From positions 1-36,171 of the forward strand of contig JACQUQ010000079.1 in assembly GCA_016210175.1 (NCBI GenBank): DNA of 36,171 bases. Reading direction: 5' to 3'. Source of the stretch: Chloroflexota bacterium (GTDB taxonomy: Bacteria; Chloroflexota; Dehalococcoidia; SHYD01; JACQUQ01). The translations under genes were made by a program, and so were the position numbers. The notes under the pieces were generated by a model, which made no database searches, was not told the DNA's origin, and worked only from the letters and a program-made list of their open reading frames with translations. Positions 8,691 through 18,455 of this stretch are shown here, in pieces (within the stretch, counting starts at the first letter, position 1; the number at the start of each line of letters is the position of its first letter).

Positions 8691-10174
8691 CGCCCGCCCT
8701 CCAGCACCGCCGTGATGTAGATGTCCGGCTGCCCCAGTTCCGCCGCGGCGGCCGCCGCCAGGCCCATGAACGGCCCCGGCCAGATGCCCAGGGCAACCAC
8801 GAGGAACACCAGCAGGAGGGGCGCTGCCAGGGTGCCCCGGTGGGCCGCCCGTCGTGCCCACCGCTCGACTGCCCAGGGCGGCGTCTCCCCCCAGTAGGCC
8901 AGCACGAACGCCCGCAGGCTATAGGCGATCCCCAGGCCGCTGGCCCCCACTGCCACCGCCAGCAGCGCCGGATCCCCTGCGGCCAGGCCCGCCTGGAAGA
9001 GGGTGAGCTTGCTCAGGAACCCGCTCAGCGGCGGCAGCCCGGCCAGCGCCAGCGCCCCCAGGCCAAAGGCCAGCGTCCCGCCCGGCGTGAGGTGGGCCAG
9101 CCCCCCCAGGCGCGGCAGCGCCTGCTCGCCCAGCCGCTCGGTCACGTAGCCCCCCGACAGGAACAGGCTGGCCTTCAGCAGCGCGTGGTTGACCGCATTG
9201 ACCATGGCCGCCGCCATCCCCGCCGGGCCGCCCCAGCCCAGGGCCAGCAGGATGAAGCCCATGTTGGCGATGGTCGAGTAGGCGAGCAGCCGCTTGAGGT
9301 TGGGGTTCGCCAGGGCCGCCAGCCCGCCGAACACCGCCGAGGCCCCGCCCAGAGGCGCCAGCACGAGGAGGACGGGTGCATCGGGGAAGATGAGCGTTTC
9401 CATCCGGACGATGCCGTAGAAGCCGATCTTGACCATGATGCCGGAGAGCATGGCCGAGACCGGCGACGGCGCGGCGGCGTGGGCATCGGGCTGCCAGAAA
9501 TGAAACGGAAAGATGGCCCCTTTGAGCAGGAAGGCCGCGAGCATCAGCGCTGCCACGATGGGCCAGAAAGGGGGAGCGGCCGCGTTGCGCACCCGCTGGG
9601 CGATGTCTGCCATGTTGAGGGTGCCCACCCCGGCGTAGACCAGGGCCACGCTGACCAGGAGCAGCAGGGAGCCGAGGGCGCTCAGGACCGCGTACTTGAA
9701 GGTGACTTCCGCCGAGACCGGCCGGTCGGCCAGCGCGACCAGGGCGAAGGAGGAAATGATGACGATCTCCATGAAAACGTAGAGGTTGAAGAGGTCTCCG
9801 GTCAGAAAGACGCCGCCGAGGGCTGTGAGCAGCAGGAGGAACAGGGGGTGGTACAGGCGGCGATGGGCCACCGCTTCCCCGGACACCAGGGTGTGCAGGG
9901 CGCTGGCCGCAGCGACGGCCGCGGTGGTGAGCGCCAGCGCGGCGCTGAAGCGGTCGGCCACCAGGGCGATCCCGTGGGGGGGAGCCCAGCCGCCCACCCA
10001 GTAGACCTGTGGCCCGCCTACGGAGGCGGCGAGTACCGCCGCGCTGGCGGCAAGGGTCAGCACCGTGGTGACCAGGCCAACCCACGCGCCCGCCCGCGCG
10101 GCCAGCAGGGCCGCAGGGATGGCCCCCGCCAGGGGCAGCACGATGGGGAGGATGAGGAGGTGCTGGCCGGTCAC
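8687..10174 (-). CDS. mnhD: Na+/H+ antiporter subunit D
   Basis: Proton-conducting membrane transporter motifs (FKYAVLSALGSLLLLVSVALVYAGVGTLNMADIAQ, AAFLLKGAIFPFHFWQPDAHAAAPSPVSAMLSGIMVKIGFYGIVR); GTG start overlapping the mnhC stop. Confidence 0.92.
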   Translation of the reverse strand: MTGQHLLILPIVLPLAGAIPAALLAARAGAWVGLVTTVLTLAASAAVLAASVGGPQVYWVGGWAPPHGIALVADRFSAALALTTAAVAAASALHTLVSGEAVAHRRLYHPLFLLLLTALGGVFLTGDLFNLYVFMEIVIISSFALVALADRPVSAEVTFKYAVLSALGSLLLLVSVALVYAGVGTLNMADIAQRVRNAAAPPFWPIVAALMLAAFLLKGAIFPFHFWQPDAHAAAPSPVSAMLSGIMVKIGFYGIVRMETLIFPDAPVLLVLAPLGGASAVFGGLAALANPNLKRLLAYSTIANMGFILLALGWGGPAGMAAAMVNAVNHALLKASLFLSGGYVTERLGEQALPRLGGLAHLTPGGTLAFGLGALALAGLPPLSGFLSKLTLFQAGLAAGDPALLAVAVGASGLGIAYSLRAFVLAYWGETPPWAVERWARRAAHRGTLAAPLLLVFLVVALGIWPGPFMGLAAAAAAELGQPDIYITAVLEGGR

Positions 10175-10506
10175 GCTCGCCCCTCGGTGAAGTCGGTCAC
10201 GTCGATGGAGTTCCCGCGGGCCACCAGCCAGAAGGTCAGCGTCACCAGGAAGGCGGTGAAGCCGAAGGTAATGACGATGGCCGTGAGCACCAGCGCCTGG
10301 ACTAGGGGATCGGCCAGCGGCGCGGCGTCCCCGCCGACGAAGGGGGCACGGACTCCCCTGGTGCGGCTCACTGCGATGATGAGGAGGTTGGCCGCATTCC
10401 AGAAGAGGTACAGTCCGATGACCATGCGCACGGCGTTGCGCTGGAGGAGCTGGAGCACGGCCACGGCGACCAGCACGCCGATGGTCGCGGCCATGAGCAG
10501 GCTCAT
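10171..10506 (-). CDS. mnhC: Na+/H+ antiporter subunit C
   Basis: GVLVAVAVLQLLQRNAVRMVIGLYLFWNAANLLIIAVSRTRG...DPLVQALVLTAIVITFGFTAFLVTL: NuoK-like MnhC. Confidence 0.92.
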   Translation of the reverse strand: MSLLMAATIGVLVAVAVLQLLQRNAVRMVIGLYLFWNAANLLIIAVSRTRGVRAPFVGGDAAPLADPLVQALVLTAIVITFGFTAFLVTLTFWLVARGNSIDVTDFTEGRA

Positions 10507-10922
10507 GCAATGGCCCTCCCCAGGCTTTCGATAACGGTCATAGCGCCTCCCCCCACCACCAGGTAGATCCCGACGTCGAAGAGCAGCGCCCGTGTGAGCC
10601 TGACGACCCCCACCAGCGGGACGGTCATGTGGACCTCCAGGATGGCGAGCAGGGGTTCCCCGGTGACCACGGGGAGGAGAGCGGCGAGAAGCGCGATGGC
10701 GAGGCCCACCGGGGGCATGCGCTCGAAGCGGAAACGTCGCAGCGTTCGTCGCGCCTCATGATAGCCGAAGGCGATGTACTGGAGCGTCAGCCCCAGGGCC
10801 GACACCACCCCGGCGCTGAAGCCATCGCCCGGCCCCTGATCGCCGCCCACCAGGTAGGTCATGGAGGTCAGCAGGGCAATGAGCAGCGTTGCCCGCGTCA
10901 CCAACCGGATCAACGGTGTCAT
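10503..10922 (-). CDS. mnhB: Na+/H+ antiporter subunit B
   Basis: MTPLIRLVTRATLLIALLTSMTYLVGGDQGPGDGFSAGVVSALGLTLQYIAFGYHEARR: MnhB; start at 10922 overlaps the mnhA stop. Confidence 0.92.
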   Translation of the reverse strand: MTPLIRLVTRATLLIALLTSMTYLVGGDQGPGDGFSAGVVSALGLTLQYIAFGYHEARRTLRRFRFERMPPVGLAIALLAALLPVVTGEPLLAILEVHMTVPLVGVVRLTRALLFDVGIYLVVGGGAMTVIESLGRAIA

Positions 10923-13303
10923 CCGGCTTCCCCCCGGATGAGGCGGACCAGGGTGTACACGCCGGTCGCGGCGATGGCGAAGACGGTGATCTCGCCCAGC
11001 GTGTCCAGCGCCCGGAAATCCACCAGGATGGCCGCTACCACGTCGCGCGCCTGGGTGAGCGCAAAGGCGTGCTCGTTGAACCAGGGTGCGATGGGGTCCG
11101 CCGGGGTGTGGGTGATGGCGAGCCAGCTCAGCCAGGCGCTCCCCAGCCCACCCAGGGCCGACAGCGCCACCATCACGAGCGTCAGGCGCTGCCGTGGGCC
11201 CAGGACCAGGTGTTGACGGACGGCGGGCGGGATCAGGGCGAGCATGATGACGAAGATCACTGCGACGATAGTCTCGACCAGGACCTGGACCAGCCCCACG
11301 TCCAGGGCGAACTCCAGGGCGAAGAGCGCGCCGATGACATAGCCCACGACGCTCAGCGCGAGGATCATGTGCAGGTGATACCGTATGACGAAGGTCAGCA
11401 CCGCACCGACGGCGATCAGCAGCAGCAACAGCGCCATCCCCCCATCGAGGGGGCCGCGCGGCAGAAGAGGGGCGCCCCCGGTGAGTGTCGGCACCGGCAG
11501 CACCGGCGCCAGGAACAGGCCGGTGAAGGCCAGCAGCCCCACCAGCCCCAGCAGGGTGAGGTGGAGGTAGCTCAGCAGGAAGCCATTCTGCACGCGGAGG
11601 GCACGTCGCCCGGCGTGACCCACGCCCGCGGCTGTCCCGGTGTAGAGGCGGTCCAGCGACCACGCCGGCCTGGCGACGGCATCGATGAGGGCGGCCCACC
11701 GCCGGAGGGTCAGGAAGGCCGCAGCGCCGAGCCCCAGGGCGACCAGGGAGAGGGCAAGCCGCAGGTCAAGGTGGTAGGCCAGGTCGAGGTGTGGGACCGC
11801 GCCGGTCGGGGCCGCCGCCGCGGGCTGGACCAGCGCCGCCCCGGCCAGGCCGGGCCACAGGCCGAAGAGCACCGTGAGCGCAGCGAGCACGCCCGGCGCA
11901 ACCAGCATGGTTGCGGGCACCGGCTCCGTGCGGGGAGGGGCCGCGCCGTGGAGGAAGGCGCCTGCCAGGAAGCGCAGCATGTAGGTGAGCGTGAGCGCAC
12001 CGGCCAGGACCGCCAGCACCACCAGGGCTAGGTGATGCGTTGCGAGGGTCGCGCCCAGGAACACCTCTTTCATCCAGAACCCCGCCAGGGGAGGAACGCC
12101 ACCCAGGGAGAGGGCCAGGGTTGCCGCCATGACAAAGGCGACCGGCAGCCGCGCCCACAGGCCGCCGGCCGCGCCGAAGGTCCGGAGTCCGGTGGCGTAG
12201 GTGACGATGCCGGCGGCAAAGAACAACCCCGCCTTGACCAGCCCGTGCTGCCAGAAGCTGAACAGCGCCGCGGCGAGGGCCTCCGGGCTGCCGTAGCCCA
12301 GAAGGGTGAAGATGAAACCGTACTGGCTGATGGTGGAGTAGGCCAGCAGGGCCTTGAATTCCCGTGCCCGCAGGGCCAGGATGCCACCCACCAGCATGCT
12401 CGCCACGCCGACCCCGGCGACCGACCACCCCCAGAGCGGGGCGCCGGCAAAGACCGGGTGGAAGCGGGCCAGGAGGTAGACGCCCGCGGCCACCAGGGCC
12501 GCCGAGTGCAGGAAGGCGCTCACCGGCGTCGGGGCAATCATGGCGTCGGGAAGCCAGACGTGGAACGGGAACTGCGCGGATTTGGCCGCCGCGCCCAGGA
12601 GCAGCAGGACCAGCGCCACGCCGAACACGGGCGTCGCCTGGAGCGCCTCCCGCCGCGCCAGGACCTCCGGGAGAGCATACGTACCGGCGGCACCCCCCAG
12701 GAGGAGCACGCCCACCAGCAGCGCCAGACCCCCGCTGCCCGTCGTGATGAGGAGCGTCTTCACCGCTGCGGCGCGCGCCTGGGCGTCCTGCCAGTGGAGG
12801 CCGATGAGGAGGAAAGAGGCCACGCCGGTCAGCTCCCAGAACACGTAAAGCTGGATCACGTCGCCGGAGAAGACCATGCCCAGCATCGCGCCGGTGAACA
12901 GCAGCATGGAGCCGTAGTAGACCGCTTCATCACCGCCGGCCCGCCGCTCCTCCAGTTCGTGGGGGAGGTAGCGGAGGGAGTAGAGCAGGCTGAGCAGGCT
13001 GATCCCGGTCACCAGGACCGCAAAGAGCAGGCTGAGGTCATCGACGTACAGCCCGACGCCTATCCCGGCCACCTCGATCCAGCCGGTCTGCCAGGAGAGG
13101 GGGCGAGGGGCCGCCGCCCAGAGCCAGGCGACCAGCAGCGCAGCCAGCGTTGCCGCCGCCAGTCCAAGCCGCGCGAAGGTGCGCCCGGTGCGGCGCAGGA
13201 GCCGTGCCACGGCGACCAGGGCTGTACCCAGCAACGGGACGCCGATGGTGGCGACCGCGAGCAGCGCCTCGTGGGACATCGTTGTAGGCTCTCCTGCGAC
13301 CAC
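10919..13303 (-). CDS. mnhA: Na+/H+ antiporter subunit A (with MbhD/E-like C-terminal part)
   Basis: NuoL-like core (VFWELTGVASFLLIGLHW, KSAQFPFHVWLPDAMIAPTPVSAFLHSAALVAAGVYLLAR) plus IGALFALEFALDVGLVQVLVETIVAVIFVIMLALIPP and TLGEITVFAIAATGVYTLVRL. Confidence 0.93.
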   Translation of the reverse strand: MVAGEPTTMSHEALLAVATIGVPLLGTALVAVARLLRRTGRTFARLGLAAATLAALLVAWLWAAAPRPLSWQTGWIEVAGIGVGLYVDDLSLLFAVLVTGISLLSLLYSLRYLPHELEERRAGGDEAVYYGSMLLFTGAMLGMVFSGDVIQLYVFWELTGVASFLLIGLHWQDAQARAAAVKTLLITTGSGGLALLVGVLLLGGAAGTYALPEVLARREALQATPVFGVALVLLLLGAAAKSAQFPFHVWLPDAMIAPTPVSAFLHSAALVAAGVYLLARFHPVFAGAPLWGWSVAGVGVASMLVGGILALRAREFKALLAYSTISQYGFIFTLLGYGSPEALAAALFSFWQHGLVKAGLFFAAGIVTYATGLRTFGAAGGLWARLPVAFVMAATLALSLGGVPPLAGFWMKEVFLGATLATHHLALVVLAVLAGALTLTYMLRFLAGAFLHGAAPPRTEPVPATMLVAPGVLAALTVLFGLWPGLAGAALVQPAAAAPTGAVPHLDLAYHLDLRLALSLVALGLGAAAFLTLRRWAALIDAVARPAWSLDRLYTGTAAGVGHAGRRALRVQNGFLLSYLHLTLLGLVGLLAFTGLFLAPVLPVPTLTGGAPLLPRGPLDGGMALLLLLIAVGAVLTFVIRYHLHMILALSVVGYVIGALFALEFALDVGLVQVLVETIVAVIFVIMLALIPPAVRQHLVLGPRQRLTLVMVALSALGGLGSAWLSWLAITHTPADPIAPWFNEHAFALTQARDVVAAILVDFRALDTLGEITVFAIAATGVYTLVRLIRGEAG

Positions 13304-13609
13304 GGCCCCAGCCGTGGCCCAGCGGTGACCGGGGGAGATTACTGGGAAAAGCGCCGCTCAGCCCGCGCTGGCGCTGGCGACACGAGCGGACCGCACCATT
13401 GAGTGGCACCACCCCTTTTTGAAAACGCATCAGCGCTTCCGGTAAGCCTGCCCTCCCGTCGCAACTGGTGCGCATTCCGCAGCGCAGGGCCGCACCCCAT
13501 CGCCAGAAGCCCTGGCGGGTCGGCAGGCCGGTGCCCGACCGTTGCGTCTGCCTCCTCGTGCCTGACCGAGGGGGTGACTGGAAGTTGGTGCAGTTTGGTG
13601 GGGTGGAGA

Positions 13610-13674
13610 CCGACCTAACCCCCCGGCCCCCTTCCCGCAGCGGGAAGGGGGAGCAGCGGGCGGGGTGAGGTCGG
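13610..13674. repeat. nested palindromic intergenic element
   Basis: Outer arms CCGACCTAACCCC / GGGGTGAGGTCGG (1 mismatch); inner perfect CCCCCTTCCCG-CAG-CGGGAAGGGGG (13627-13651). Confidence 0.8.
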
Positions 13675-13830
13675 CCCTCGCCACCAGCCCTCGTACAAGA
13701 GTGGGGTACACCCTGCGCGATGGGTGCCTTTTCAAGGCGCGCGCGGGTATGGTATGATGAAGCCGCGCCAGCCGGCCCACCGGGGCCGGTCCCTGTTTGT
13801 GTCCGCTGCGCCCAAAGGGAGACGCCACGC

Positions 13831-14340
13831 GTGTTTGCCGCTGCTATCCTCACGGTGAGCGACAAGGGGGCTCGCGGCGAGCGGGAAGACCGCAGCGGCC
13901 AGGTGATCCGCGACTTGCTGGGCGTGCTGCCCTGCCACATCGCCCGCTACGAGGTCGTGCCCGATGAGCGGCCGCTGATCGCCGTCCGCCTGCGGGAGTG
14001 GGCCGACGCCGGCGGCCTGGACCTCATCGTCACAACGGGCGGCACGGGGCTGGCGCCGCGGGACGTGACGCCGGAAGCGACTCTGGACGTGGTCGAGCGG
14101 CTGGTGCCCGGCCTGGCGGAGGCCATGCGGGCCGAGAGCCTGAAGAAGACGCCCATGGCCATGCTGAGTCGGATGGTGGCGGGGGTGCGAGGCCGTACCC
14201 TTATCGTCAACCTGCCGGGGAGCCCCAAGGCGGTCCAGGAATGCCTGGAGGCCATCCTCCCGGCGCTGCCCCACGGCCTGGCGACGCTCCGCGGCAGTGT
14301 GGGAGACCACGCTCCCGCCGAGCCACCGACCGGCGCGTAG
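13831..14340 (+). CDS. MogA/MoaB-type molybdenum cofactor biosynthesis protein
   Basis: AILTVSDKGARGEREDRSGQVIRDLL...DLIVTTGGTGLAPRDVTPEAT...LIVNLPGSPKAVQECLEAILPALPHGL; GTG start chosen by alignment. Confidence 0.9.
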   Translation: MFAAAILTVSDKGARGEREDRSGQVIRDLLGVLPCHIARYEVVPDERPLIAVRLREWADAGGLDLIVTTGGTGLAPRDVTPEATLDVVERLVPGLAEAMRAESLKKTPMAMLSRMVAGVRGRTLIVNLPGSPKAVQECLEAILPALPHGLATLRGSVGDHAPAEPPTGA

Positions 14341-14361
14341 GGTGCGGCTAAAGAGAGCAAC

Positions 14362-15165
14362 GTGCGTGTCGATATCCTGACCCTGTTCCCCGAGATGTTC
14401 CGTGGCCCCTTCGATGAAAGCATCATCCGGAGGGCCAGGGAACGGGACCTGGTCAGTATCCATGTCCATAACATTCGGGACTATGCCCTGGACCGGCACC
14501 GCGTCACCGATGACTATCCCTACGGCGGCGGACCGGGGATGGTCATGAAGCCGGACCCGATCTTTGCCGCCGCGGAGGCTGCCCTGGCCCAGGGCGAGCC
14601 TGCCCCACCGGACCGGCGGGCCATCATCTTGATGACCCCCCAGGGCCGGCCCTTCCACCAGCATATCGCCGACGAGCTTGCCACGTACACGCGCTTGCTG
14701 CTCATCTGCGGCCACTATGAAGGGGTGGATGAGCGGGTGCGGGAGCACCTGGCGACGGACGAGTTGAGCATCGGGGACTATGTGCTGACCGGGGGCGAGC
14801 TCCCGGCTATGGTGGTGGTGGACGCGGTGGTGCGGCGCATTCCGGGGGTGCTGGGGTGCCCGGCATCGGCCGCCGAGGAGTCCATCACCAGTGGGTTGCT
14901 GGAGTACCCCCAGTACACCCGGCCGGCCGAGTTCCGGGGATGGTCCGTGCCGGAGATGCTGCTGTCGGGGAACCACGGGGCGATAGCCCGCTGGCGTCGC
15001 GAGCAGGCGCTCCTGCGCACGGCGCAGCGGCGGCCCGACCTGCTGGCCTGCGCCCCGCTGACCAACGCTGATCGTGCCTTTCTCGCGCGGGTCTACGGAC
15101 CCGACGGGCTGGCCCGCTTGCTGGCAGGCCAGCCCGCCACCCCAGTACGGAGAGATGAAGATTGA
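14362..15165 (+). CDS. trmD: tRNA (guanine-N1)-methyltransferase
   Basis: [13 protein letters not shown]...[30 protein letters not shown]...[15 protein letters not shown]...[32 protein letters not shown]. Confidence 0.97.
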   Translation: MRVDILTLFPEMFRGPFDESIIRRARERDLVSIHVHNIRDYALDRHRVTDDYPYGGGPGMVMKPDPIFAAAEAALAQGEPAPPDRRAIILMTPQGRPFHQHIADELATYTRLLLICGHYEGVDERVREHLATDELSIGDYVLTGGELPAMVVVDAVVRRIPGVLGCPASAAEESITSGLLEYPQYTRPAEFRGWSVPEMLLSGNHGAIARWRREQALLRTAQRRPDLLACAPLTNADRAFLARVYGPDGLARLLAGQPATPVRRDED

Positions 15166-15242
15166 GGGCTGCGTGGGGTGGGCCGCCAGGGGGCTCATGA
15201 CGCAGTCCGCTGTACCCAGTCCGAGCAAAGGTGGTACCTGTC

Positions 15243-15593
15243 ATGATAACCGATATCCGGAGCGTGGTTGAACTCACGCCGAACCCGAATATCCCGGAGA
15301 TCCATCCCGGCGATACCGTGCGGGTGAGCGCCAAGGTGGTCGAGGCCGGCCGCGAGCGCATCCAGGTCTTTGAGGGCACCGTGATCCGCGTGCGCCGGGG
15401 TGGCGCCAGCGCCAACTTCACGGTACGACGCATTGCCTCCAACAGCATTGGGGTGGAGCGGACCTTCTTCCTGGCATCGCCGCGCGTGGACAAGGTCGAA
15501 GTAGTGCGCCGGGGCCACGTGCGCCGGGCCAAGCTCTACTACTTGCGCGGCCTGACTGGCAAGGCGGCTCGGCTCAAGGAGCGCCGCAAGTAA
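15243..15593 (+). CDS. rplS: 50S ribosomal protein L19
   Basis: [98 protein letters not shown]. Confidence 0.97.
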   Translation: MITDIRSVVELTPNPNIPEIHPGDTVRVSAKVVEAGRERIQVFEGTVIRVRRGGASANFTVRRIASNSIGVERTFFLASPRVDKVEVVRRGHVRRAKLYYLRGLTGKAARLKERRK

Positions 15594-15755
15594 TGGGGCA
15601 GAGCGCCTGCCCGCCCAGCCATCTCGTTCCCTGATCCCCTTCCCTTCCAGGGAAAGCAGGTTGGGAGGAGCGGTGCCGGCATCGCTCCTCCGGCCTCGCC
15701 CGCCTGCGGCAGGAGACCGGGGGCGAGATCGCTTCTCCCTCCCTAGCCGGTGCCC

Positions 15756-18455
15756 ATGACGGCCACCTTCCAACTGCTCCCAGCCTGCTACGCTGAAGTA
15801 GCCGTCAACGCGCCGACGCCCCATCACCTCACGTTCACCTATGCCGTGCCGCCGGGGATGGCTGTGGCCGTGGGGCAGGCGGTCTGGGTACCCTTTGGCA
15901 CCCGCCTGGCCCAGGGGTTCATCTTTGCCCTCACGCCCACGCCCCGGGTGGAGGCCCCTCGGCCCCTGGCCGGCGCGGTGGCCGGGCAACCGTGCCTGGC
16001 CCCCTGGCAGGTGGACCTGGCAGGCTGGATCAGCCGCTACTACGGCTCCTCGCTGTTTGAGGCGGCCGCCCTCTTCATGCCCCCCGACTTCGAGCGGCGT
16101 GTCCTCACCCTGGTGCATCCCGTGCCGGCGACGTTCGGTCGGGTGGTGGGGACGTTGACGCCGCGCCAGCGCCGTATCCTGCGCTCTCTCGACCGCCATG
16201 GACCTACCGAGCTGGAGGACCTCAAGCGCCGGGTTGCCGACCGCCGCGCCGCCGAGGTGGTAGACCAATTGGTGCAGCAGGGGCTGGCCCGGAAGGAGCT
16301 GGTCGTGCAGCGCCCCCGGGTAGGCCCCAAGCACGCGCGCGTCCTGTGCCGTACCGAGTCGCCCGCACCGCCGGTCGTGCTGGACCGCAGCCCGCGCCAG
16401 GCTGCCTTGCTGTCGGCGCTGGAGGCGGCGGGCGGGCGGCTCACGCGGGCAGCCCTGCGTGAGGGCGGGTTCACGGCTGCGGTCAGCGCCGGGCTGGTGC
16501 GCAAAGGGCTGGTCCACTGGGAGGCCGTCCGGGAGGTCCGCGCGCCGTTGGTCCGGCCTCCAGGCCCAGCGGTCCCTGTCCCCACGCTGACCGCCGCCCA
16601 GGAACAGGCATGGGCCGCGCTGCGGCAGGCCCTGGACCAGCCCCCCGATGCTCGCGGGCCGCAGGTGTTCCTGCTCCACGGCGTCACCGGGAGCGGCAAG
16701 ACCGAGATCTACCTGCGCGCCCTGGCCCATGTCATCGCCCAGGGCCGGCGGGGCATCGTGCTGGTGCCGGAGATCGCCCTGACCCCGCAGACCGTCGAGC
16801 GCGTGGCGGCCCGCTTTCCCGGTCGGGTGGCCTTGCTCCATAGCGGCCTCTCCCTGGGCCAGCAGTTCGATGCCTGGTGGCGCATCCATGATGGCGAGTT
16901 CGATGTGGTGGTGGGCTCCCGCAGCGCGGTCTTCGCCCCGCAGGCCGATCTGGGGCTGATCGTCGTCGACGAAGAGCACGATGCCGCGTACAAGCAAACC
17001 GACCCGGCGCCCCGTTACCACGCCCGGCGCGTGGCCGAGGAAGTCGCACGCCGGACCGGCGCCGTGCTGGTGCTGGGTTCGGCAACCCCCGACCTGGGCA
17101 GCTACCTCCAGGCCCTGGCCGGACGCTTCCACGTGCTGGAACTCCCCGCGCGGGTATCTCCCCACCGCTCCCCCGGCCCCTCCCCGCTGCTGAGTTCCAG
17201 GGCGGACCGTTGGCACGGGGTGGCAGCGCAGGAGTGGAGCCGCTTCCCGTTCCCTCTCCCTCTGGGGGAGGGTGAGGGAGGTGCCGGGAAGAGCGCCCTC
17301 ACCCCGACCCTCTCCCAGGGGGAGAGGGAGCCACCACCTGCCTTCACCTCGCAGCTGGCCGCCCCGGAACTCCAGGTAGGGAAAGGGGGGCCGGGGGCTG
17401 AGGAGGGAGGCGCCTCAGCGCTGCGCGGCCTGCCTTCGGTGGAAATTGTGGACCTGCGGCGCGAGCTGCGGGAGGGCAACCGGAGTATCTTCAGCCGATC
17501 GCTGACGCTCCACCTGGCCGCGACCCTGGAGGCAGGTCACCAGGCCATCCTGTTCCTCAACCGGCGGGGCGCGGCCAGCTTCGTCCAGTGCCGGGACTGC
17601 GGCCATGCCATGACCTGCCGCCGCTGCGATGTGGCCCTGACCTATCACTCCGTCGGCGAGCGGCTGCTGTGCCACCAGTGCAGCGCCCAGGTTGCCGTGC
17701 CGGGCACCTGTCCGCACTGCGCCAGCCCACGTATCAAGTTCCTGGGCCTGGGGACCCAGCGGGTGGAGGAAGAGGTAGGGAAGCTCTTTCCGGCGGCGCG
17801 CGTGCTGCGCTGGGACCGGGATACCGCCCGCACCCGCAGCGCTCACGAAACGGCGCTGCGCCGGTTCCAGGACCACGAGGCGGATGTGCTGGTGGGGACG
17901 CAGATGATCGCGAAGGGGTTGGACCTGCCGCAGGTGACGCTGGTGGGGGTAGTGAACGCCGATATCACCCTCTACCTGCCGGACTTCCGGGCTGCGGAGC
18001 GCACCTTTCAACTGCTGACCCAGGTGGCGGGCCGGGCCGGGCGCGGCCCCTGGGCCGGGCAGGTCATCGTCCAGACCTACACCCCAGAGCACTACGCGCT
18101 GACGACCGCCGCCCGCCAGGATTACCGGGCCTTCGCCCAACAGGAGGCCGCCTACCGCCGCCGCCACGGCTATCCGCCCTTTGGGCGCATGGCCCGGCTG
18201 CTCTTTGCCCATCCGGGGGCAGCTCGCGCCCAGCACGAGGCCGAGGCCCTGGCCCGTCGTCTGCGGGAGGAGGCAGCGACGGCCGGCCTGGCCGAGGTGG
18301 CGGTGCTGGGTCCGGTGCCCGCCTATCCGCGGCGGGTGCGGGGGCGCTACCGCTGGCAGATCGTGCTCCTGGGGGGCGATCCCCATCCCCTGTTGGAGCG
18401 GATCGTCGTGCCCCGCGGCTGGCTGCTGGATGTGGACCCGGTGGGCTTGCTCTAA
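15756..18455 (+). CDS. priA: primosomal protein N' (PriA helicase) with an internal insertion
   Basis: FLLHGVTGSGKTEIYLRAL (Walker A), VDEEHDAAYKQ, zinc-binding CRDCGHAMTCRRCDVALTYHSVGERLLCHQCSAQVAVPGTCPHC; GTG at 15750 also possible. Confidence 0.95.
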   Translation: MTATFQLLPACYAEVAVNAPTPHHLTFTYAVPPGMAVAVGQAVWVPFGTRLAQGFIFALTPTPRVEAPRPLAGAVAGQPCLAPWQVDLAGWISRYYGSSLFEAAALFMPPDFERRVLTLVHPVPATFGRVVGTLTPRQRRILRSLDRHGPTELEDLKRRVADRRAAEVVDQLVQQGLARKELVVQRPRVGPKHARVLCRTESPAPPVVLDRSPRQAALLSALEAAGGRLTRAALREGGFTAAVSAGLVRKGLVHWEAVREVRAPLVRPPGPAVPVPTLTAAQEQAWAALRQALDQPPDARGPQVFLLHGVTGSGKTEIYLRALAHVIAQGRRGIVLVPEIALTPQTVERVAARFPGRVALLHSGLSLGQQFDAWWRIHDGEFDVVVGSRSAVFAPQADLGLIVVDEEHDAAYKQTDPAPRYHARRVAEEVARRTGAVLVLGSATPDLGSYLQALAGRFHVLELPARVSPHRSPGPSPLLSSRADRWHGVAAQEWSRFPFPLPLGEGEGGAGKSALTPTLSQGEREPPPAFTSQLAAPELQVGKGGPGAEEGGASALRGLPSVEIVDLRRELREGNRSIFSRSLTLHLAATLEAGHQAILFLNRRGAASFVQCRDCGHAMTCRRCDVALTYHSVGERLLCHQCSAQVAVPGTCPHCASPRIKFLGLGTQRVEEEVGKLFPAARVLRWDRDTARTRSAHETALRRFQDHEADVLVGTQMIAKGLDLPQVTLVGVVNADITLYLPDFRAAERTFQLLTQVAGRAGRGPWAGQVIVQTYTPEHYALTTAARQDYRAFAQQEAAYRRRHGYPPFGRMARLLFAHPGAARAQHEAEALARRLREEAATAGLAEVAVLGPVPAYPRRVRGRYRWQIVLLGGDPHPLLERIVVPRGWLLDVDPVGLL
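17170..17397. repeat. palindromic/MITE-like element inserted in frame within priA
   Basis: Bounded by 11-bp perfect IRs CCCCCGGCCCC (17170-17180) / GGGGCCGGGGG (17387-17397); inner dyads TCCCTCTCCC (17251-17260)/GGGAGAGGGA (17320-17329) and GGTGAGGG (17271-17278)/CCCTCACC (17296-17303); encodes ...PLPLGEGEGGAGKSALTPTLSQGERE... Confidence 0.8.

Noticed and set aside
8840-10534. 564-aa plus-strand ORF antisense to mnhD/mnhC
   Set aside because: Gln/Arg/Gly-rich shadow ORF opposite clear Mrp subunits.
12032-13402. 456-aa plus-strand ORF antisense to mnhA
   Set aside because: Shadow ORF; no recognisable domain.
15640-15654. TTCCCT-TCC-AGGGAA dyad after rplS as terminator
   Set aside because: Only 6-bp arms, no T-tract; insufficient support.
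15195-17216. 673-aa minus-strand ORF opposite rplS/priA
   Set aside because: Opposite two certain genes; composition typical of antisense frames.
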